NCBI RefSeq assembly: GCF_014931215.1
Contig: NZ_CP063089.1
Location: 558,001 to 622,000, forward strand
From: Campylobacter sp. 2014D-0216
Lineage (GTDB): Bacteria > Campylobacterota > Campylobacteria > Campylobacterales > Campylobacteraceae
DNA length: 64,000 nt
Direction: 5' to 3'
In this document: in pieces, positions 1-10,775 of the stretch
How the letters are laid out: the number at the start of each line of letters is the position of its first letter
Position numbering within the stretch: position 1 is the first letter of the stretch
Position numbers and translations under genes: made by a program
Notes under the pieces: model-generated
What the model was told of the DNA's origin: nothing
The model's database searches: none
The model's input: the letters and a program-made list of their open reading frames with translations, nothing else

Positions 1-288
1 AATTTTACCAATCTCTTTTAACCCTTTTTGTTGTATAAAACCACCACCACTTGCAATGGAACAATTTTGAGTGTTAGCAAGAAAAGTAAGCAATTTTTTT
101 TCTTCTTTACGAAATTTTTTCTCCCCGTATATTTTGAAAAATTCACTAATTTCAAGATTAAATTTATCTTTAATCAAACAGTCTGTATCTAAAAAAAATT
201 TATCATATTTTTCTGCATAAGCTCTTGCAATAGTCGTTTTACCACAACCCATAAAACCTACAAAAAGGAGGTTATCCTTCTTGCTCAT
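1..288 (-). CDS. aroK: shikimate kinase, C-terminal part cut by the window edge
   Basis: Phosphorylates shikimate with ATP in the chorismate pathway, in the cytoplasm. The first 96 codons are present. They show the P-loop GFMGCGKTT near residues 11-19, the DTD metal/shikimate motif ([10 protein letters not shown]), a conserved basic FRKEE segment and the SGGGF shikimate-binding loop. The rest lies beyond base 1. The ATG at 286-288 begins the conserved [12 protein letters not shown] segment and overlaps the 3' end of der, the upstream gene on this strand, by 17 bases, so the two are translationally close. Nothing looks broken in the visible part; family length is about 165-175 residues. Confidence 0.93.
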   Translation of the reverse strand, partial: MSKKDNLLFVGFMGCGKTTIARAYAEKYDKFFLDTDCLIKDKFNLEISEFFKIYGEKKFRKEEKKLLTFLANTQNCSIASGGGFIQQKGLKEIGKI

Positions 289-1657
289 CTTTGCTACCTT
301 TTTTTCTTGAAGCTAAAATCAAAGGCACGCCTTCAAAATTAAAATGTTTTCTGATTTGATTTTGCAAATAGCGTTTATAACTAAAATGCAAGGCTTTAGG
401 ACGATTCATGATTAGAGCTATTTTTGGAGGTGCTAAGTCATACTGCACGGCATAGTATATCTTAACTAGTTTTCCATAATCATGAGGCAATGGGTGTGCT
501 CTTGTGGCCTCTTCTACTAAAGCATTTAACTTTGCTGTTGGAATTTTTTGTGTGAAATTTGCAAAAACTTCTAAGATTTTATCTAAAAGTACGTGCACTC
601 TTTTTCCACTTAAAGCCGATACGCTTACAACAGGTGCATAAGCTAGAAATTTAAAACGATCTAGTTTTAATTCTTTTAAAGTTTTGTCAAAATCAAGCTC
701 GCTTTTATCCCATTTGTTTAAAACAATAATCACACCCAAACAATGTTTGGCAGCAAGTCCTGCGATACGCTCATCTAACTCGTTAAAACCCTCAGCTGCA
801 TCTAGAACTAAAAGCGCAATTTGGGCATTAGCTAGAGCATATTCGGTTCTATTGAGTGCATAGCGCTCTAAGCCTTGTATTTTTCCACGTTTTCTAATCC
901 CTGCAGTGTCTACAAATTCGATGATTTTATCTTTATGCATAATGCTTTCATTAACAGGATCAATGGTAGTACCTGCTATATCGCTTACCACACTACGTTC
1001 TTCTTTTACTAAGGCATTTAAAAGACTTGATTTTCCTACATTCACTCTACCAATAATCCCTACTTTAATGTGGTTTTCATTGATGGTTTTTAGTTTAAAA
1101 TCTCCGCTATTTTCATCAAAATTTTCTAAATAACTTTCAAAATCTTCTTCTTCATCTGCATTTAAAAAGCTTTCATTTAAGAATTTACCAGCCCACATGC
1201 AAAGCTCATCGATGCCTATATTATGTGTAACCGAGATGTTAAAAACTTCTTTAACACCAAAATTTGAAAATTCCCAAGATCTTTCTTCATCTTTTTTGTT
1301 ATCGACTTTATTGATTACTAAAGCTATGGGTTTGTTGAGTTTTTTCATTTCATAAAAAAATGCTTTATCTTCATCATCAGGTAGGAATTTACCATCAACC
1401 ATATAAAAGATAATATCGCTATTTTTAGCAGCTTTGAGAGAATTTGCTTTGACGTTTTTAAAAAGCTCGTTGCTCTCATCAAGCCCACCGCTGTCTATTA
1501 ACAAAGCTTTTTTACCATCAATCTCTACTTCGATTTTGTTTGTATCTCTTGTGGTTCCGCTAATATCGCTAGTGATAGCTATACGTTTTCTTGCAAGTCT
1601 ATTAAAAAGACTTGATTTGCCAACATTAGGTTTTCCTATTAAAATAATACTTTGCAT
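272..1657 (-). CDS. der: ribosome-assembly GTPase Der (EngA)
   Basis: Double-GTPase needed for 50S ribosomal subunit maturation. At 461 residues it has the normal family length. Two tandem G domains are visible: the first with P-loop GKPNVGKSS near residues 8-16 and NKVD, the second with GRVNVGKSS near residue 204, DTAG and NKWD. A C-terminal KH-like domain follows (about residues 380-455). An acidic linker ([15 protein letters not shown]) joins the G domains. The ATG start opens directly into the first beta strand. It is probably co-transcribed with the overlapping aroK downstream. Identification is secure from the two P-loops and length. Confidence 0.96.
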   Translation of the reverse strand: MQSIILIGKPNVGKSSLFNRLARKRIAITSDISGTTRDTNKIEVEIDGKKALLIDSGGLDESNELFKNVKANSLKAAKNSDIIFYMVDGKFLPDDEDKAFFYEMKKLNKPIALVINKVDNKKDEERSWEFSNFGVKEVFNISVTHNIGIDELCMWAGKFLNESFLNADEEEDFESYLENFDENSGDFKLKTINENHIKVGIIGRVNVGKSSLLNALVKEERSVVSDIAGTTIDPVNESIMHKDKIIEFVDTAGIRKRGKIQGLERYALNRTEYALANAQIALLVLDAAEGFNELDERIAGLAAKHCLGVIIVLNKWDKSELDFDKTLKELKLDRFKFLAYAPVVSVSALSGKRVHVLLDKILEVFANFTQKIPTAKLNALVEEATRAHPLPHDYGKLVKIYYAVQYDLAPPKIALIMNRPKALHFSYKRYLQNQIRKHFNFEGVPLILASRKKGSKDEQEG

Positions 1658-1757
1658 TGATACCCATTTTTTAAATTTTTATTTGTGATTATATAAAAAT
1701 TGCCTTAAAATTAAGCAAAAAAGACTAAAATAACGGGAATTTTTATGTGGAATTAAT

Positions 1758-2690
1758 ATGTTAAGAATTGTCAAAAAAAATTTAGGTATATATTTTATGA
1801 TTATTGCTTCGATAGAGTTTGCACTTGTGGGTGCTTGTGCAAAAATTTTAAGCGAAGAATTATCATCAATTGAAATTATGTTTTTTAGAAATATCATAGG
1901 CACCGCTTTCATGCTCTATGCTCTTTCAAAATTAAATTTTCATAAAAGTGGTGGACATCTTGGACTGCTTATTTTTAGAGGTATTATAGGAACAGTTGCT
2001 TTATATCTTTTCTTTTATAATGTTTCTAATATTTCCCTAGGAGGTGCTTTTGCATTTCAAAAAACAGCACCTATTTTTATAGCTTTAATTGCCTTTTTGT
2101 TTTTTAAAGAGAGGTTAGGGTTAAAAGCGTGTTTTGGAATTTTGATCGCTTTTATTGGGGTGTTATTGGTTTGTCAGCCTTTTGCAGATAGTAGTACGCA
2201 TTCGGGTTTTGATTTAAAAAATAGCATTCTGGGAATTTTAAGTGGTTTTTTTGCAGCTTTGGCGCTAACTAGCGTAAGAGAACTTAGAAAATCATATCCA
2301 GCGCCTTTTATAGCCTTATCTTTTGTTTTGATTGGTACTTTAATGCCTTTGGTTTCTATGATCATAGGTTCATTTTACGAGGCAAAAGAATTGGACTTTT
2401 TAATCGCACCTTTTGTTATGCCTAGTTTTAAAGCTTGGATTTTTATTATTTTAATGGGTATTTTTGGTGCTATGTATCAAATTCATGTTACCAAAGCTTA
2501 TGGTGTAGCAAAAAAAGCAGGAGTGGTTGCAGGGGTTAGTTATATAGATGTAGTTTTTACTTTATTTTTGGGTATATTGCTAGGAGATGATTTTCCTAGT
2601 TTGATGGTTTTTATAGGAATTTTCAGCATTGTTATAGGAGGAATTATTTTGGTAAGTAAACAAACAAAAGGAAAGAAAGATGGAAAATAA
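1758..2690 (+). CDS. DMT-superfamily (EamA) membrane exporter
   Basis: A 310-residue, very hydrophobic protein with about ten predicted membrane helices arranged as two EamA repeats (roughly residues 8-140 and 150-300). Short charged loops and a basic C-terminus ([10 protein letters not shown]) suggest a cytosolic tail. EamA proteins export amino acids, nucleotide-like metabolites or other small molecules; the sequence does not reveal the substrate. The first 10-15 residues ([13 protein letters not shown]) are a positive-inside start. A TAAAAT -10-like element lies at 1726-1731. The 3' end overlaps the next permease gene by 11 bases, so the two are probably one transcript. Confidence 0.82.
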   Translation: MLRIVKKNLGIYFMIIASIEFALVGACAKILSEELSSIEIMFFRNIIGTAFMLYALSKLNFHKSGGHLGLLIFRGIIGTVALYLFFYNVSNISLGGAFAFQKTAPIFIALIAFLFFKERLGLKACFGILIAFIGVLLVCQPFADSSTHSGFDLKNSILGILSGFFAALALTSVRELRKSYPAPFIALSFVLIGTLMPLVSMIIGSFYEAKELDFLIAPFVMPSFKAWIFIILMGIFGAMYQIHVTKAYGVAKKAGVVAGVSYIDVVFTLFLGILLGDDFPSLMVFIGIFSIVIGGIILVSKQTKGKKDGK

Positions 2691-4041
2691 AACAGACTTA
2701 ATTTATGGCTTAGAAGACAGGCCACCATTTGCTAAGGCTTTTTTTGCTGCGTTAGTGCATTTGATGGCAATGTTTGTGGCTGTTATTACGCCTGCTTTGT
2801 TGATTTGTAAAGGACTTGGGGTAGATGATAGCAATACAGCTAGAATCATTTGTATGTCGCTTTTTGCTTCAGGCGTAGCTTCGCTTTTGCAAATTAAGAC
2901 TTGGGGTCCTGTGGGAAGTGGTCTTTTGTCTATTCAAGGAACAAGTTTTAATTTTGTTACGCCTATTATTTTGGGTGGACTAGTTTTAAAAGATAATGGT
3001 TTGAGTCAAGAAGCGATGCTTGGAGCGATTTTTGGGACTTTAATGCTTTGTTCTACCACAGAGATGATTATTTCTCAAATTCTTCCTTTTGTTAGGAGAA
3101 TTATTTCGCCTTTGGTTTCAGGCATTGTTGTGATGATTATAGGTCTTAGTTTGATCAATGTAGGTTTGATAAGTGCTGGAGGTGGTTTTGCTGCTAAAGC
3201 AAGCGGGGAATTTGGTTCATTGCAAAATTTATTGCTTGCTGCAGTGGTGATTTTAAGTATTGTTATTTTAAATCGTTTTGATAATGTATATATAAGAATT
3301 TCATCTTTATTTATCGCTATGATTATAGGGCTTTTGGTGGCTATGACTTTTGAAAACTTTAGCTTTAGCTTTAATGAAAATTTACCTTTGATCTTTTTAC
3401 CCGATCCTTTGCATTATGGCTTAAGTATTGATTATAATTTGATTTTACCTTTGATTTTGGTTTTTATGGTAACTTCTTTAGAGACTATTGGTGATATTAG
3501 TGCAACAAGTGAAGTTTCAAACCAACCTGTTAAAGGTGAGCTTTATGCTAAAAGGTTAAAAGGAGGGGTTTTGGCTAATGGTCTTAACTCTTTTGTTTCG
3601 GCTTTTTTCAATACCTTCCCTAATTCGTGTTTTGGTCAAAACAATGGCGTTATAGCTTTAACGGGTGTTGCAAGTCGCTATGTGGGCTTTATAGTTGCTT
3701 TTATGCTGATGATTTTAGGATTATTTCCTATTGTAGCAGATATTACATTGCAAATTCCAGAGCCTGTTTTGGGTGGGGCAACTTTAGTGATGTTTGGTAC
3801 GATAGCTGCAACGGGGGTTAGGATTATTTCAAAAGAAAATTTAAACCGTCGTTCTATTATTATCATTGCAATGAGTTTGGGTATAGGACTTGGTGTTTCA
3901 AATAATCCTGATATTTTAAATTTTATGCCTTTATGGTTTAAGACTTTATTTTCTTCAGGGATTGCAGCAGGAGGAATTACAGCGATTATTTTAAATTTTG
4001 TTTTTCCACTTGAAGAAAATACAAAAAATAAAGTAAAATAA
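2680..4041 (+). CDS. NAT/NCS2 nucleobase permease (uracil/xanthine/urate type)
   Basis: A 453-residue inner-membrane carrier with about 12-14 helices. The nucleobase-ascobate transporter signature [14 protein letters not shown] sits near residues 317-330, preceded by the conserved [14 protein letters not shown] segment that carries a substrate-contacting Glu. The family co-transports uracil, xanthine or uric acid with protons. The QNNG form of the signature resembles xanthine/urate carriers more than UraA, but I would not assign a substrate. The start has a good AAGG ribosome site 8 bases upstream inside the preceding EamA gene. As I remember C. jejuni, this gene is not between the EamA gene and kdsA there, so it may be a lineage difference. 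Confidence 0.85.
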   Translation: MENKTDLIYGLEDRPPFAKAFFAALVHLMAMFVAVITPALLICKGLGVDDSNTARIICMSLFASGVASLLQIKTWGPVGSGLLSIQGTSFNFVTPIILGGLVLKDNGLSQEAMLGAIFGTLMLCSTTEMIISQILPFVRRIISPLVSGIVVMIIGLSLINVGLISAGGGFAAKASGEFGSLQNLLLAAVVILSIVILNRFDNVYIRISSLFIAMIIGLLVAMTFENFSFSFNENLPLIFLPDPLHYGLSIDYNLILPLILVFMVTSLETIGDISATSEVSNQPVKGELYAKRLKGGVLANGLNSFVSAFFNTFPNSCFGQNNGVIALTGVASRYVGFIVAFMLMILGLFPIVADITLQIPEPVLGGATLVMFGTIAATGVRIISKENLNRRSIIIIAMSLGIGLGVSNNPDILNFMPLWFKTLFSSGIAAGGITAIILNFVFPLEENTKNKVK

Positions 4042-4059
4042 TAAAACAAGGAAAAATAG

Positions 4060-4863
4060 ATGAAAAAAATGATATTAATTGCAGGTCCTTGTGTGATAGA
4101 AAGCGAAGAGCTTGTTTTTAAGGTTGCGCAAGAACTAGAGTGCTTTTTAAAAGATGATAGAATTGATTTTTATTTTAAATCAAGCTTTGATAAGGCAAAT
4201 CGCACAAGTATTAATAGCTTCAGAGGACCAGGCATTGAAAAGGGTCTGGAGGTTTTGCAAAAAGTAAAAGATAAATTTGGTATGCAAATTCTCACTGATA
4301 TTCATGAAAGTTCTCAAGCAAGCATTGCGGCTGAGGTTGTAGATGTTTTGCAAATCCCTGCGTTTTTGTGCAGACAGACCGACCTTTTAGTGGCAGCTGC
4401 TAAAACAAAAGCAAAAGTTAATGTAAAAAAAGGACAATTTTTAAATCCTGATGATATTAAATACAGTGTAGCTAAAATTTTACAAACTAGAGGCATTGAT
4501 GAAGAGGGGTTTGAAGTTGCAAAAGAAAATGGTGTTTTTGTGGCTGAAAGAGGTTCGAGTTTTGGTTATGGGAATTTAGTGGTAGATATGCGAAGTTTGG
4601 TTATTATGAGAAAATACGCTCCAGTTATTTTTGATGCTACCCATAGTGTCCAAATGCCAGGGGCAAATGGAGGAAGCAGTGGCGGCAAGAGCGAATTTGT
4701 TGAACCTTTAGCAAGAGCCGCTGCTAGTGTTGGTGTAGATGGATTTTTCTTTGAAACGCATATTAATCCTTGTGAGGCTTTGTGTGATGGTCCAAATATG
4801 CTTGATCTTTCAAGACTTAAAAATTGCGTTGATACGCTTTTAAAAATTCAAGAAATCATTTAA
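4060..4863 (+). CDS. kdsA: 3-deoxy-8-phosphooctulonate synthase
   Basis: Condenses phosphoenolpyruvate with arabinose-5-phosphate to KDO-8-phosphate for lipooligosaccharide inner core. The 267 residues form one TIM barrel with AGPCVIES near residues 8-15, [27 protein letters not shown] and [14 protein letters not shown]. The Cys in AGPCVIES is where metal-dependent (class II) enzymes carry a metal ligand; metal-independent enzymes such as that of E. coli have Asn there. I therefore infer a metal-dependent enzyme. Strong ribosome site AAGGAA upstream. Leads a tight operon with ribH, nusB and pyrF. Confidence 0.95.
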   Translation: MKKMILIAGPCVIESEELVFKVAQELECFLKDDRIDFYFKSSFDKANRTSINSFRGPGIEKGLEVLQKVKDKFGMQILTDIHESSQASIAAEVVDVLQIPAFLCRQTDLLVAAAKTKAKVNVKKGQFLNPDDIKYSVAKILQTRGIDEEGFEVAKENGVFVAERGSSFGYGNLVVDMRSLVIMRKYAPVIFDATHSVQMPGANGGSSGGKSEFVEPLARAAASVGVDGFFFETHINPCEALCDGPNMLDLSRLKNCVDTLLKIQEII

Positions 4864-4874
4864 AAAGGAAACAT

Positions 4875-5345
4875 ATGAAGATAATAGAAGGAAACTTAAG
4901 TTTAAAAGGTGATGAGAAAATCGCAATCATTAATGCAAGATTTAACCACATCATTACTGATCGTTTGGTTGAAGGTGCTAAAGATGCTTTTTTAAGACAT
5001 GGGGGTAAAGAAGAAAATTTAAATCTTATTTTAGTGCCCGGTGCTTTTGAAATTCCTTTTGCATTAAAACAAGCTATAGAGAGTAAAAAATTTGATGGAA
5101 TTTGTTGTGTTGGAGCGGTAATACGTGGCAGCACTCCGCATTTTGATTATGTTGCAGCTGAAACAACTAAAGGGATCGCAAGTGTAGGACTTGGGGCGAA
5201 TGTGCCTGTAAGTTTTGGAGTTTTAACAACTGATACTTTAGAACAAGCTATAGAAAGAGCAGGTAGTAAGGCAGGAAATAAAGGCTTTGAAGCTATGCTT
5301 ACCGTAGTTGAAATGCTTAATTTAATTCAAAAAATTAAGGCTTAA
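4875..5345 (+). CDS. ribH: 6,7-dimethyl-8-ribityllumazine synthase
   Basis: Penultimate step of riboflavin synthesis, joining the aminouracil and dihydroxybutanone phosphate precursors; usually assembles as a 60-subunit icosahedral shell or as pentamers. At 156 residues it has the usual length. It shows [25 protein letters not shown] and the phosphate/catalytic loop [21 protein letters not shown] with the conserved catalytic His. Ribosome site AAAAAGGAA lies 5 bases before the ATG. It lies 11 bases after kdsA and 1 base before nusB, so it belongs to the kdsA-ribH-nusB-pyrF transcript. Confidence 0.95.
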   Translation: MKIIEGNLSLKGDEKIAIINARFNHIITDRLVEGAKDAFLRHGGKEENLNLILVPGAFEIPFALKQAIESKKFDGICCVGAVIRGSTPHFDYVAAETTKGIASVGLGANVPVSFGVLTTDTLEQAIERAGSKAGNKGFEAMLTVVEMLNLIQKIKA

Positions 5346-5346
5346 A

Positions 5347-5745
5347 ATGGCTACTAGACATCAAGTAAGACAAAGTATCGTTTCCTTGCTTTATGCAGCA
5401 CAGCTTAATCAGGAAAATAAAGACTTTATCAATGAATTTTTAGATGAGAAAAAAATTCGCAACGATCAAAGAAAATTTACATTAGATTTATACAACGGTA
5501 TCAATGAGCAGCTTGCTTTTCTTGATGAAAAAATCAATGAATGTTTAAAAGAGTATAAATTAGATGGGGTGGCTAATATAGAAAAAGCTATTTTGCGTTT
5601 AGGTGCTTATGAGATTTTATTTACTTCTACTCAAAAAGCGATTATCATTAACGAAGCTATAGAGCTTGCTAAGGAAATGGCAGGTGATAATGCTCCTAAA
5701 TTTATCAATGGAGTATTAGATAAAATCAACAAGGAAAAACAATGA
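5347..5745 (+). CDS. nusB: transcription antitermination factor NusB
   Basis: All-helical RNA-binding protein of the rRNA antitermination complex, acting with NusE at boxA. The 132 residues match the family: [19 protein letters not shown] at the N-terminus, the RLGAYEILF segment and the C-terminal [11 protein letters not shown]...[12 protein letters not shown]. The ribH-nusB pairing is widespread in bacteria. The ATG follows the ribH stop after one base, with AAGG 6 bases upstream. Its stop codon overlaps the pyrF start as ATGA, implying coupled translation. Confidence 0.95.
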   Translation: MATRHQVRQSIVSLLYAAQLNQENKDFINEFLDEKKIRNDQRKFTLDLYNGINEQLAFLDEKINECLKEYKLDGVANIEKAILRLGAYEILFTSTQKAIIINEAIELAKEMAGDNAPKFINGVLDKINKEKQ

Positions 5746-6425
5746 AGCTTTGTGTGGCTTTTGATGTGGCAAGTTATGATGATTGCCTTCATTTGGCTAA
5801 AGAATTAAAGGGTTTAGATATATGGATAAAAGTAGGGCTTAGGTCTTATTTAAGAGATGGTGTAAAGCTTTTAGAGGCGATTAAAAAAATAGATGATTTT
5901 AAAATTTTTTTAGACTTAAAGCTTTATGATATTCCAAATACTATGGCCGATGCTTGTGAAGAACTTGCAAAACTTAATGTAGATATGTTTAATATTCATG
6001 CAAGTGCTGGAAAAAGCGCTATGTGTACAATCATGGATCGCTTGAGTGCTCTAGAAAAAAGACCGTTAGTATTGGCTGTGTCAGCATTGACAAGTTTTGA
6101 TGAGCAAGAATTTTTTAGCTTATACCGCCAAGATATTAAACAAGCGGTGAAAGAATTTTCTAAAATAAGCTACGAAAGTGGTCTTGATGGTATGGTGTGT
6201 TCGGTGTATGAAAGCTTACTAATAAAAGAAAACACAGATTCAAAATTTATCACCTTGACGCCTGGAATTCGCCCTTTTAAAGAAAATTCAGATGATCAAA
6301 AAAGAGTGGCTGATATCCAATGTGCGAAAGAAAATCTTTCAGATTTTATTGTAGTAGGAAGACCTATTTATAAAGCAAAAGAACCTAGAAAGGTTTGTGA
6401 GGATATATTAGAGCATTTAAAATAA
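5742..6425 (+). CDS. pyrF: orotidine-5'-phosphate decarboxylase
   Basis: Last step of UMP synthesis. The 227-residue TIM-barrel protein shows AFDVAS at the start, the catalytic [10 protein letters not shown] segment (Asp-x-Lys-x-x-Asp-Ile-Pro) near residues 65-74, VSALTSFDE, and the phosphate loop TPGIRPF and VVGRPIYKA near the end. It starts in the ATGA overlap with nusB and ends in the left arm of a bidirectional terminator. Last gene of the kdsA operon. Confidence 0.95.
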   Translation: MKLCVAFDVASYDDCLHLAKELKGLDIWIKVGLRSYLRDGVKLLEAIKKIDDFKIFLDLKLYDIPNTMADACEELAKLNVDMFNIHASAGKSAMCTIMDRLSALEKRPLVLAVSALTSFDEQEFFSLYRQDIKQAVKEFSKISYESGLDGMVCSVYESLLIKENTDSKFITLTPGIRPFKENSDDQKRVADIQCAKENLSDFIVVGRPIYKAKEPRKVCEDILEHLK

Positions 6426-6442
6426 GCCCAAAAGGCTTATTT
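6420..6442. terminator. bidirectional hairpin terminator between pyrF and the META lipoprotein gene
   Basis: Nine-base perfect arms (AAATAAGCC at 6420-6428, GGCTTATTT at 6434-6442) with a 5-base loop. It lies between convergent genes and overlaps both stop codons, so it can serve both directions. The T-rich right arm and the A-rich left arm act as the U-tract for each strand. Confidence 0.75.
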
Positions 6443-6847
6443 TAAATATACTTTCATTTTCTTATTTTCTAGTATGATGCCATTATCATCACTAGTGATT
6501 TGAAAATCTCCATTAAAATATCTCAAGAAATTATCTTCAAATTTCATAGATTCTTGATCACAAAGCATTTTAGTAGAGGCAAGATTGTCTTCTATTTTAA
6601 TGCTATCTCCTTGATCTTTATAGTTTCCAAAAAATCTATTACACCCTGATACTCCAAATACTCTTTTGTCTTTATTGTCAAAGCTAATGCTAGTTTTTAT
6701 TGTATTGGATTCAAAAGTTTTTCCATTAGCCTCATAAGAACTGATAGTAAATTCTTTATTTTGTAAATCATCAACACTTAAATTCGCCACCGAGCACCCA
6801 CTAAAAATAGCTACGCTTGCAGCGCCAAATGCTAGTAATTTTTTCAT
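6437..6847 (-). CDS. META/HslJ-domain lipoprotein
   Basis: A 136-residue secreted protein. The N-terminus is a lipoprotein signal: basic MKK, hydrophobic LLAFGAASVAIF, then lipobox FSGC with Cys at residue 18. The mature part is one META domain, recognisable by FGVSGCNRFFGNYK (about residues 74-87) and STKMLCDQE. The two Cys of these motifs may form a disulfide. Related HslJ proteins of enterobacteria are linked to novobiocin resistance and heat stress; the molecular role is unknown. Good ribosome site AAAGGAG. Lies 17 bases downstream of the chemoreceptor gene and is the last gene of the long minus-strand block. Confidence 0.82.
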   Translation of the reverse strand: MKKLLAFGAASVAIFSGCSVANLSVDDLQNKEFTISSYEANGKTFESNTIKTSISFDNKDKRVFGVSGCNRFFGNYKDQGDSIKIEDNLASTKMLCDQESMKFEDNFLRYFNGDFQITSDDNGIILENKKMKVYLK

Positions 6848-6864
6848 TTTTATACTCCTTTATT

Positions 6865-8457
6865 TTATACATTGAAATGTTTTAATTCATCTTCTAAATT
6901 TTGACAGACTATATTTAACTCATGTGCAACATCAAGTAAAATTTTTGAAATTTCTTCGTTTTTATCACTGAGTTTGACGGTTTCTTGCATTTTATCTAGT
7001 AAAGATTGCAAAGTCTCTTGTGTACTTGAAATTTTTTGCATACATGCATTAGCTAAATCTCTTGCATTCTCATTGCAAACTTTTACTTCATTGGTTCCTT
7101 CTACTAGATCTTTTGCATCTTGATTTAGTGAATTAATTTCTTTTGCATTGTGTTTTAATTCTTTAGAAACTTCATTGATGCTATCTACTAGTTGCTTGGT
7201 TACTATAGCAATATTTTTCAAAAATTCTTCCGAGTTTTGAGCAAGATTTCGCACATCTTCAGCAATTACTGAAAATCCGCGCCCAAACTCTCCTGCACGT
7301 GCTGCTTCTATCCCTGCATTTAGAGATAAAAGATTAGTTTTATCAGCAATTTCTCCCATCATTTCAGAGGCTTTTTTGATTTCCTCTGCTTGCTTTTCCA
7401 TGATTTCTACTTTTTGAGATAAAACATCTTCATTTTCTGCAACAACTCTCACTTTATCCACTACCTGACCTAGCGAATCAAGCATAGCATTTAATACTTC
7501 GAATGATTTTGTATTTGCTTTGTTTGCATTATTTGAAAGCACAGCTAGATCTTGTAATTCTGTGTGAATTTGTTCACTTAGTTGGTAAGATTCATCTGTT
7601 TTAGTGTGACCTTCTTTGGTTCTATTAGCTAGATCAAGTGCATTGGCATTTAGAAGTTTTGATTGCTTATCTACCATTTGAGAGCTTTCATTGGTAGAAA
7701 TAACGGTATTTTGAATTTTTTCGATAAATTGATTAATATAAACACAAGCTTTGCCTATTTCATCATTGCTTTTTACGCTAATTCTTGCACGTAAATCCCC
7801 ATCTCCACTAGCTAGTTCTTTAGCATGTTTTAAAAGGTCTAAGACAGGATTTCCTACAACAATTTTTAAAATATAAAGCACAGCAAATACAGTAAAAAGT
7901 AAAGCAACGCTAAAGATTACAATATAAGTTCTTGCAGAGTCTGCTAGATCATCATCAATATGTTTTAAGTCATTGTACATATCCATCACGCCCAATACAT
8001 CGCCTTTTTGAGCATTGGCATGGCATGCAAGACAGGTTTCATTGGCGATTAATGGACGTATTAATCTTAAATAATGCCCTTGTTCATTGTTGATTTCGAC
8101 TGCTCTAACTTGAGGTTTACTAAATTGTTCGTTGATGAGTCTATCATCGCTTTTTGTAAATTTTTGCATTTCAAAAAGCTCAATGGTGCTTTGTGAGGGA
8201 TAAATTTTAATATCTTTAATACCTTCAATCTCTCCAGCTTCTTTAATAGCTTGTTCTATGATAGCAGGATCGCCTAGGTTCATCGCCATTCTTAATGTTT
8301 GAAAAACAGAAGCACTTAGAGTATCTAAATTAGCGCGACTGATTCTATCGGTTGTTTGCTGAGAGTCGTTTTGCAAAATAATTTGCATAATAATAAAACT
8401 AATAAGCAATGTGGAAATCATTGCTAAAGATATCTTTGCACCGATGCTTTTAAACAT
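6865..8457 (-). CDS. methyl-accepting chemotaxis protein with a periplasmic CxxCH motif (Tlp7-like)
   Basis: A 530-residue transmembrane chemoreceptor. Helix 1 spans about residues 10-28, a periplasmic sensor about 29-177, helix 2 about 178-200, HAMP about 201-254, then a long signalling coiled coil. The hairpin tip reads [19 protein letters not shown] near residue 375, which contacts CheA/CheW. The sensor contains CLACH at residues 142-146, a c-type haem attachment motif, in the position typical of DUF3365/Tll0287-type sensors. The gene next to purH in C. jejuni is, as I recall, tlp7, described as a formate receptor and split in two reading frames in NCTC 11168; here it is one intact frame. 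Ligand and haem binding are unproven. Confidence 0.88.
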   Translation of the reverse strand: MFKSIGAKISLAMISTLLISFIIMQIILQNDSQQTTDRISRANLDTLSASVFQTLRMAMNLGDPAIIEQAIKEAGEIEGIKDIKIYPSQSTIELFEMQKFTKSDDRLINEQFSKPQVRAVEINNEQGHYLRLIRPLIANETCLACHANAQKGDVLGVMDMYNDLKHIDDDLADSARTYIVIFSVALLFTVFAVLYILKIVVGNPVLDLLKHAKELASGDGDLRARISVKSNDEIGKACVYINQFIEKIQNTVISTNESSQMVDKQSKLLNANALDLANRTKEGHTKTDESYQLSEQIHTELQDLAVLSNNANKANTKSFEVLNAMLDSLGQVVDKVRVVAENEDVLSQKVEIMEKQAEEIKKASEMMGEIADKTNLLSLNAGIEAARAGEFGRGFSVIAEDVRNLAQNSEEFLKNIAIVTKQLVDSINEVSKELKHNAKEINSLNQDAKDLVEGTNEVKVCNENARDLANACMQKISSTQETLQSLLDKMQETVKLSDKNEEISKILLDVAHELNIVCQNLEDELKHFNV

Positions 8458-8472
8458 TTTAATCTCCCTTTT

Positions 8473-10005
8473 TTAATGTAAAAAGTGTCTTACACCGCTA
8501 AAATATAATGCAATGCCATATTCATTAGCTGCTTGGATAATATCCTCATCTCTTATGCTTCCACCTGGCTCGATAATGGCTTTTACTCCGATTTTGCTAG
8601 CCTCATCAATGCTATCTCTAAAAGGAAAAAATGCTTCACTTGCTAAAACGCAACCTTGCAAATCAAGCCCCATTTCTTTTGCCTTGCTAATAGCTGCTTT
8701 AGCCGCATCAATACGACTTGTCATACCCATGCCAATAGCTACCATAGCACCATTTTTTACATATACTACGTTGTTTGACTTGGTGAATGCGGCAATTTTC
8801 ATAGCTATTTCAAGGTCTTTTAATTCTTCTTCGCTCGCTTTTCTTTCGCTTTTTAAAACCGCATTTTTTAGCTCATCTTCTTTAACTTCGTCACTATCTT
8901 GATATACGAAGCCACCATCAATATGCTTGAAGTCGTATTTGTCGTAAGCTCTAGTTAAAAATGGTGCTTTTTGTGTGAAAATTTTAATACGTTTTTTATC
9001 TTTAAATACTTCCAATGCTTCATCATCTACATTTGCAGCAATGATTACTTCGATATAAATTTCATTAATTTTTTGTGCTAATTCTTTATCTAAGGTTCCA
9101 TTGATCGCAACAACTCCGCCATAAGCACTTAAGGTGTCACATTTTAATGCGTGGATGTAACTTTGAAGTAGATTTTCTTTTATAGCAAAACCACAGGCAT
9201 TGGCGTGTTTTACAATTGCCACTGCAGGGGCTTTATCAAAAGCGCTTGCTAAGTTTAAAGCCGCATTGATATCGGTTAGGTTGTTAAAACTTGCTTCGCC
9301 TTTTAAGGTTGTAAAATTATGTGTGAAAAAGTCATCAAATTCATACAAAGCACCTTTTTGATGAGGATTTTCTCCGTATTTTGTATCAAAAACTTTCTGT
9401 CCTACGATAAATTTACTTGCCCCAAAGCCACCATTGAAGCGCTCATTCATGTAGTTTGCTATATATGCATCATAATTTGCAGTATGCTCGTATGCTTTGA
9501 TCATTAAAGATCTTCTAAAATCAAGATCTAAGGTATTTTCTTTTAAAGCTTGAATGATTTTGTCATAATCTAAAATATCACAAACAACAATGACATTTTT
9601 AAAGTTTTTTGCACCACTGCGTATCATTGCTGGGCCGCCAATGTCAATATTTTCAACAATCTCATCAAAATCTTGTGTCATAATGGTTGTTTTTTTAAAA
9701 GGATATAAATTTACGCACAGCAAATCAATGCTTTCGATGTGATGTTCTTTGGCTTGTTTTTGATGATTTTCATCTTCTCTTTTATATAAAATTCCGCCAT
9801 GAATTTTTGGATGTAAGGTTTTTACACGCCCTTCAAACATTTCTGGGCTTTGAGTAAAATCACTTACTTCTTGCACTTGTAGGTTGTTTTCTTTTAAAAG
9901 TTTATATGTACCACCAGTAGATAAAAGTTCAAAACCTAGCTTTGCAAGTTCGCTTGCAAATTCTACAACACCTTCTTTGTCGCTTACACTAATGAGTGCT
10001 TTCAT
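8473..10005 (-). CDS. purH: bifunctional AICAR transformylase / IMP cyclohydrolase
   Basis: Last two steps of IMP synthesis. The 510-residue protein has an N-terminal MGS-like cyclohydrolase domain ([47 protein letters not shown]) and a C-terminal transformylase domain ([45 protein letters not shown]). Catalytic Lys-His of the transformylase is visible in VKHANACG. The ATG has AGGAA 8 bases upstream. It directly abuts the DjlA-like gene upstream and sits in one transcript with purL. Confidence 0.96.
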   Translation of the reverse strand: MKALISVSDKEGVVEFASELAKLGFELLSTGGTYKLLKENNLQVQEVSDFTQSPEMFEGRVKTLHPKIHGGILYKREDENHQKQAKEHHIESIDLLCVNLYPFKKTTIMTQDFDEIVENIDIGGPAMIRSGAKNFKNVIVVCDILDYDKIIQALKENTLDLDFRRSLMIKAYEHTANYDAYIANYMNERFNGGFGASKFIVGQKVFDTKYGENPHQKGALYEFDDFFTHNFTTLKGEASFNNLTDINAALNLASAFDKAPAVAIVKHANACGFAIKENLLQSYIHALKCDTLSAYGGVVAINGTLDKELAQKINEIYIEVIIAANVDDEALEVFKDKKRIKIFTQKAPFLTRAYDKYDFKHIDGGFVYQDSDEVKEDELKNAVLKSERKASEEELKDLEIAMKIAAFTKSNNVVYVKNGAMVAIGMGMTSRIDAAKAAISKAKEMGLDLQGCVLASEAFFPFRDSIDEASKIGVKAIIEPGGSIRDEDIIQAANEYGIALYFSGVRHFLH

Positions 10006-10773
10006 TTAGTTTTTCCTTTCTATGTATTGTTTTAAAAATTCATAAGATTCGTTAACTTCTTGAAATTTTTTTACACCTTCTTTTATTTTGGCTTCATCGC
10101 TGTGATTAGCATTTAAAATATCAGGATGGTATTTTTTAGCAAGTTCTCTATAACGTTTTTTCAGTTCTTGTAATGTTATATTTTCATTTACTCCTAAAAT
10201 TTTACATGCTTTTTGTAAATTCATGTTTGAATTTTGAGTTTTCATGGAATTTAAAAGCTTATCAAGTAAATTTGCATCTAGTCCAAAAGCTCGTATGATA
10301 GACATTAAAACTTCTTTTTTTGCATGATTGACTTCTCCGTCTATTAAAGCCATTGCAACTAAAACATTAAAAATATTAATTCGTTCTTGCTGTGGTAAAG
10401 GCACTTCTTTGATAAGTTCTTTGGCTACTTCATAAGTATCATTTAAAGTGTTTTTGTGTTCATTGAAGCACTGTTTTAAAAATTCTCTTTCTTTTGAATC
10501 TTTGGCATTATAATCAAGAATTTGTGAAATCATATTGGCTTCGTTTTCACTTACCCTGCCATCGCTTTTTGCGATTTTTGCTAAAAGTGCTATAACATAG
10601 TAGTTTAGTCTTCTTTTAAAACCATCAATTCTTTCTTCATGGTAGCCTTGTTTAAAGCCTTGAGAAAAGCTTTTGGCTCCTTTTTTAAAAGAGCCCAAAA
10701 GATCATCTTTTCCCCATGTTTTATAATACCAATAAAATGCCAAAATTGCTAATATTAATAAAACAAAAAGCAT
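10006..10773 (-). CDS. DjlA-like membrane protein with TerB-like and J domains
   Basis: A 255-residue protein with an N-terminal membrane anchor (about residues 1-18, [17 protein letters not shown]), a helical TerB-like region (about 55-165, including [15 protein letters not shown] and [14 protein letters not shown] acidic motifs) and a C-terminal J domain (about 190-255) with the HPD tripeptide in KKYHPDIL. This is the DjlA architecture: a membrane-tethered co-chaperone that stimulates DnaK from the cytosolic side. Inserted between purL and purH with 0-3 base gaps, so it shares their transcript without an obvious functional link to purines. Confidence 0.85.
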   Translation of the reverse strand: MLFVLLILAILAFYWYYKTWGKDDLLGSFKKGAKSFSQGFKQGYHEERIDGFKRRLNYYVIALLAKIAKSDGRVSENEANMISQILDYNAKDSKEREFLKQCFNEHKNTLNDTYEVAKELIKEVPLPQQERINIFNVLVAMALIDGEVNHAKKEVLMSIIRAFGLDANLLDKLLNSMKTQNSNMNLQKACKILGVNENITLQELKKRYRELAKKYHPDILNANHSDEAKIKEGVKKFQEVNESYEFLKQYIERKN

Positions 10774-10775
10774 TT

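Noticed and set aside
3678-4049. 123-residue minus-strand open frame
   Set aside because: It is the antisense shadow of the NCS2 permease; low complexity and no ribosome site.
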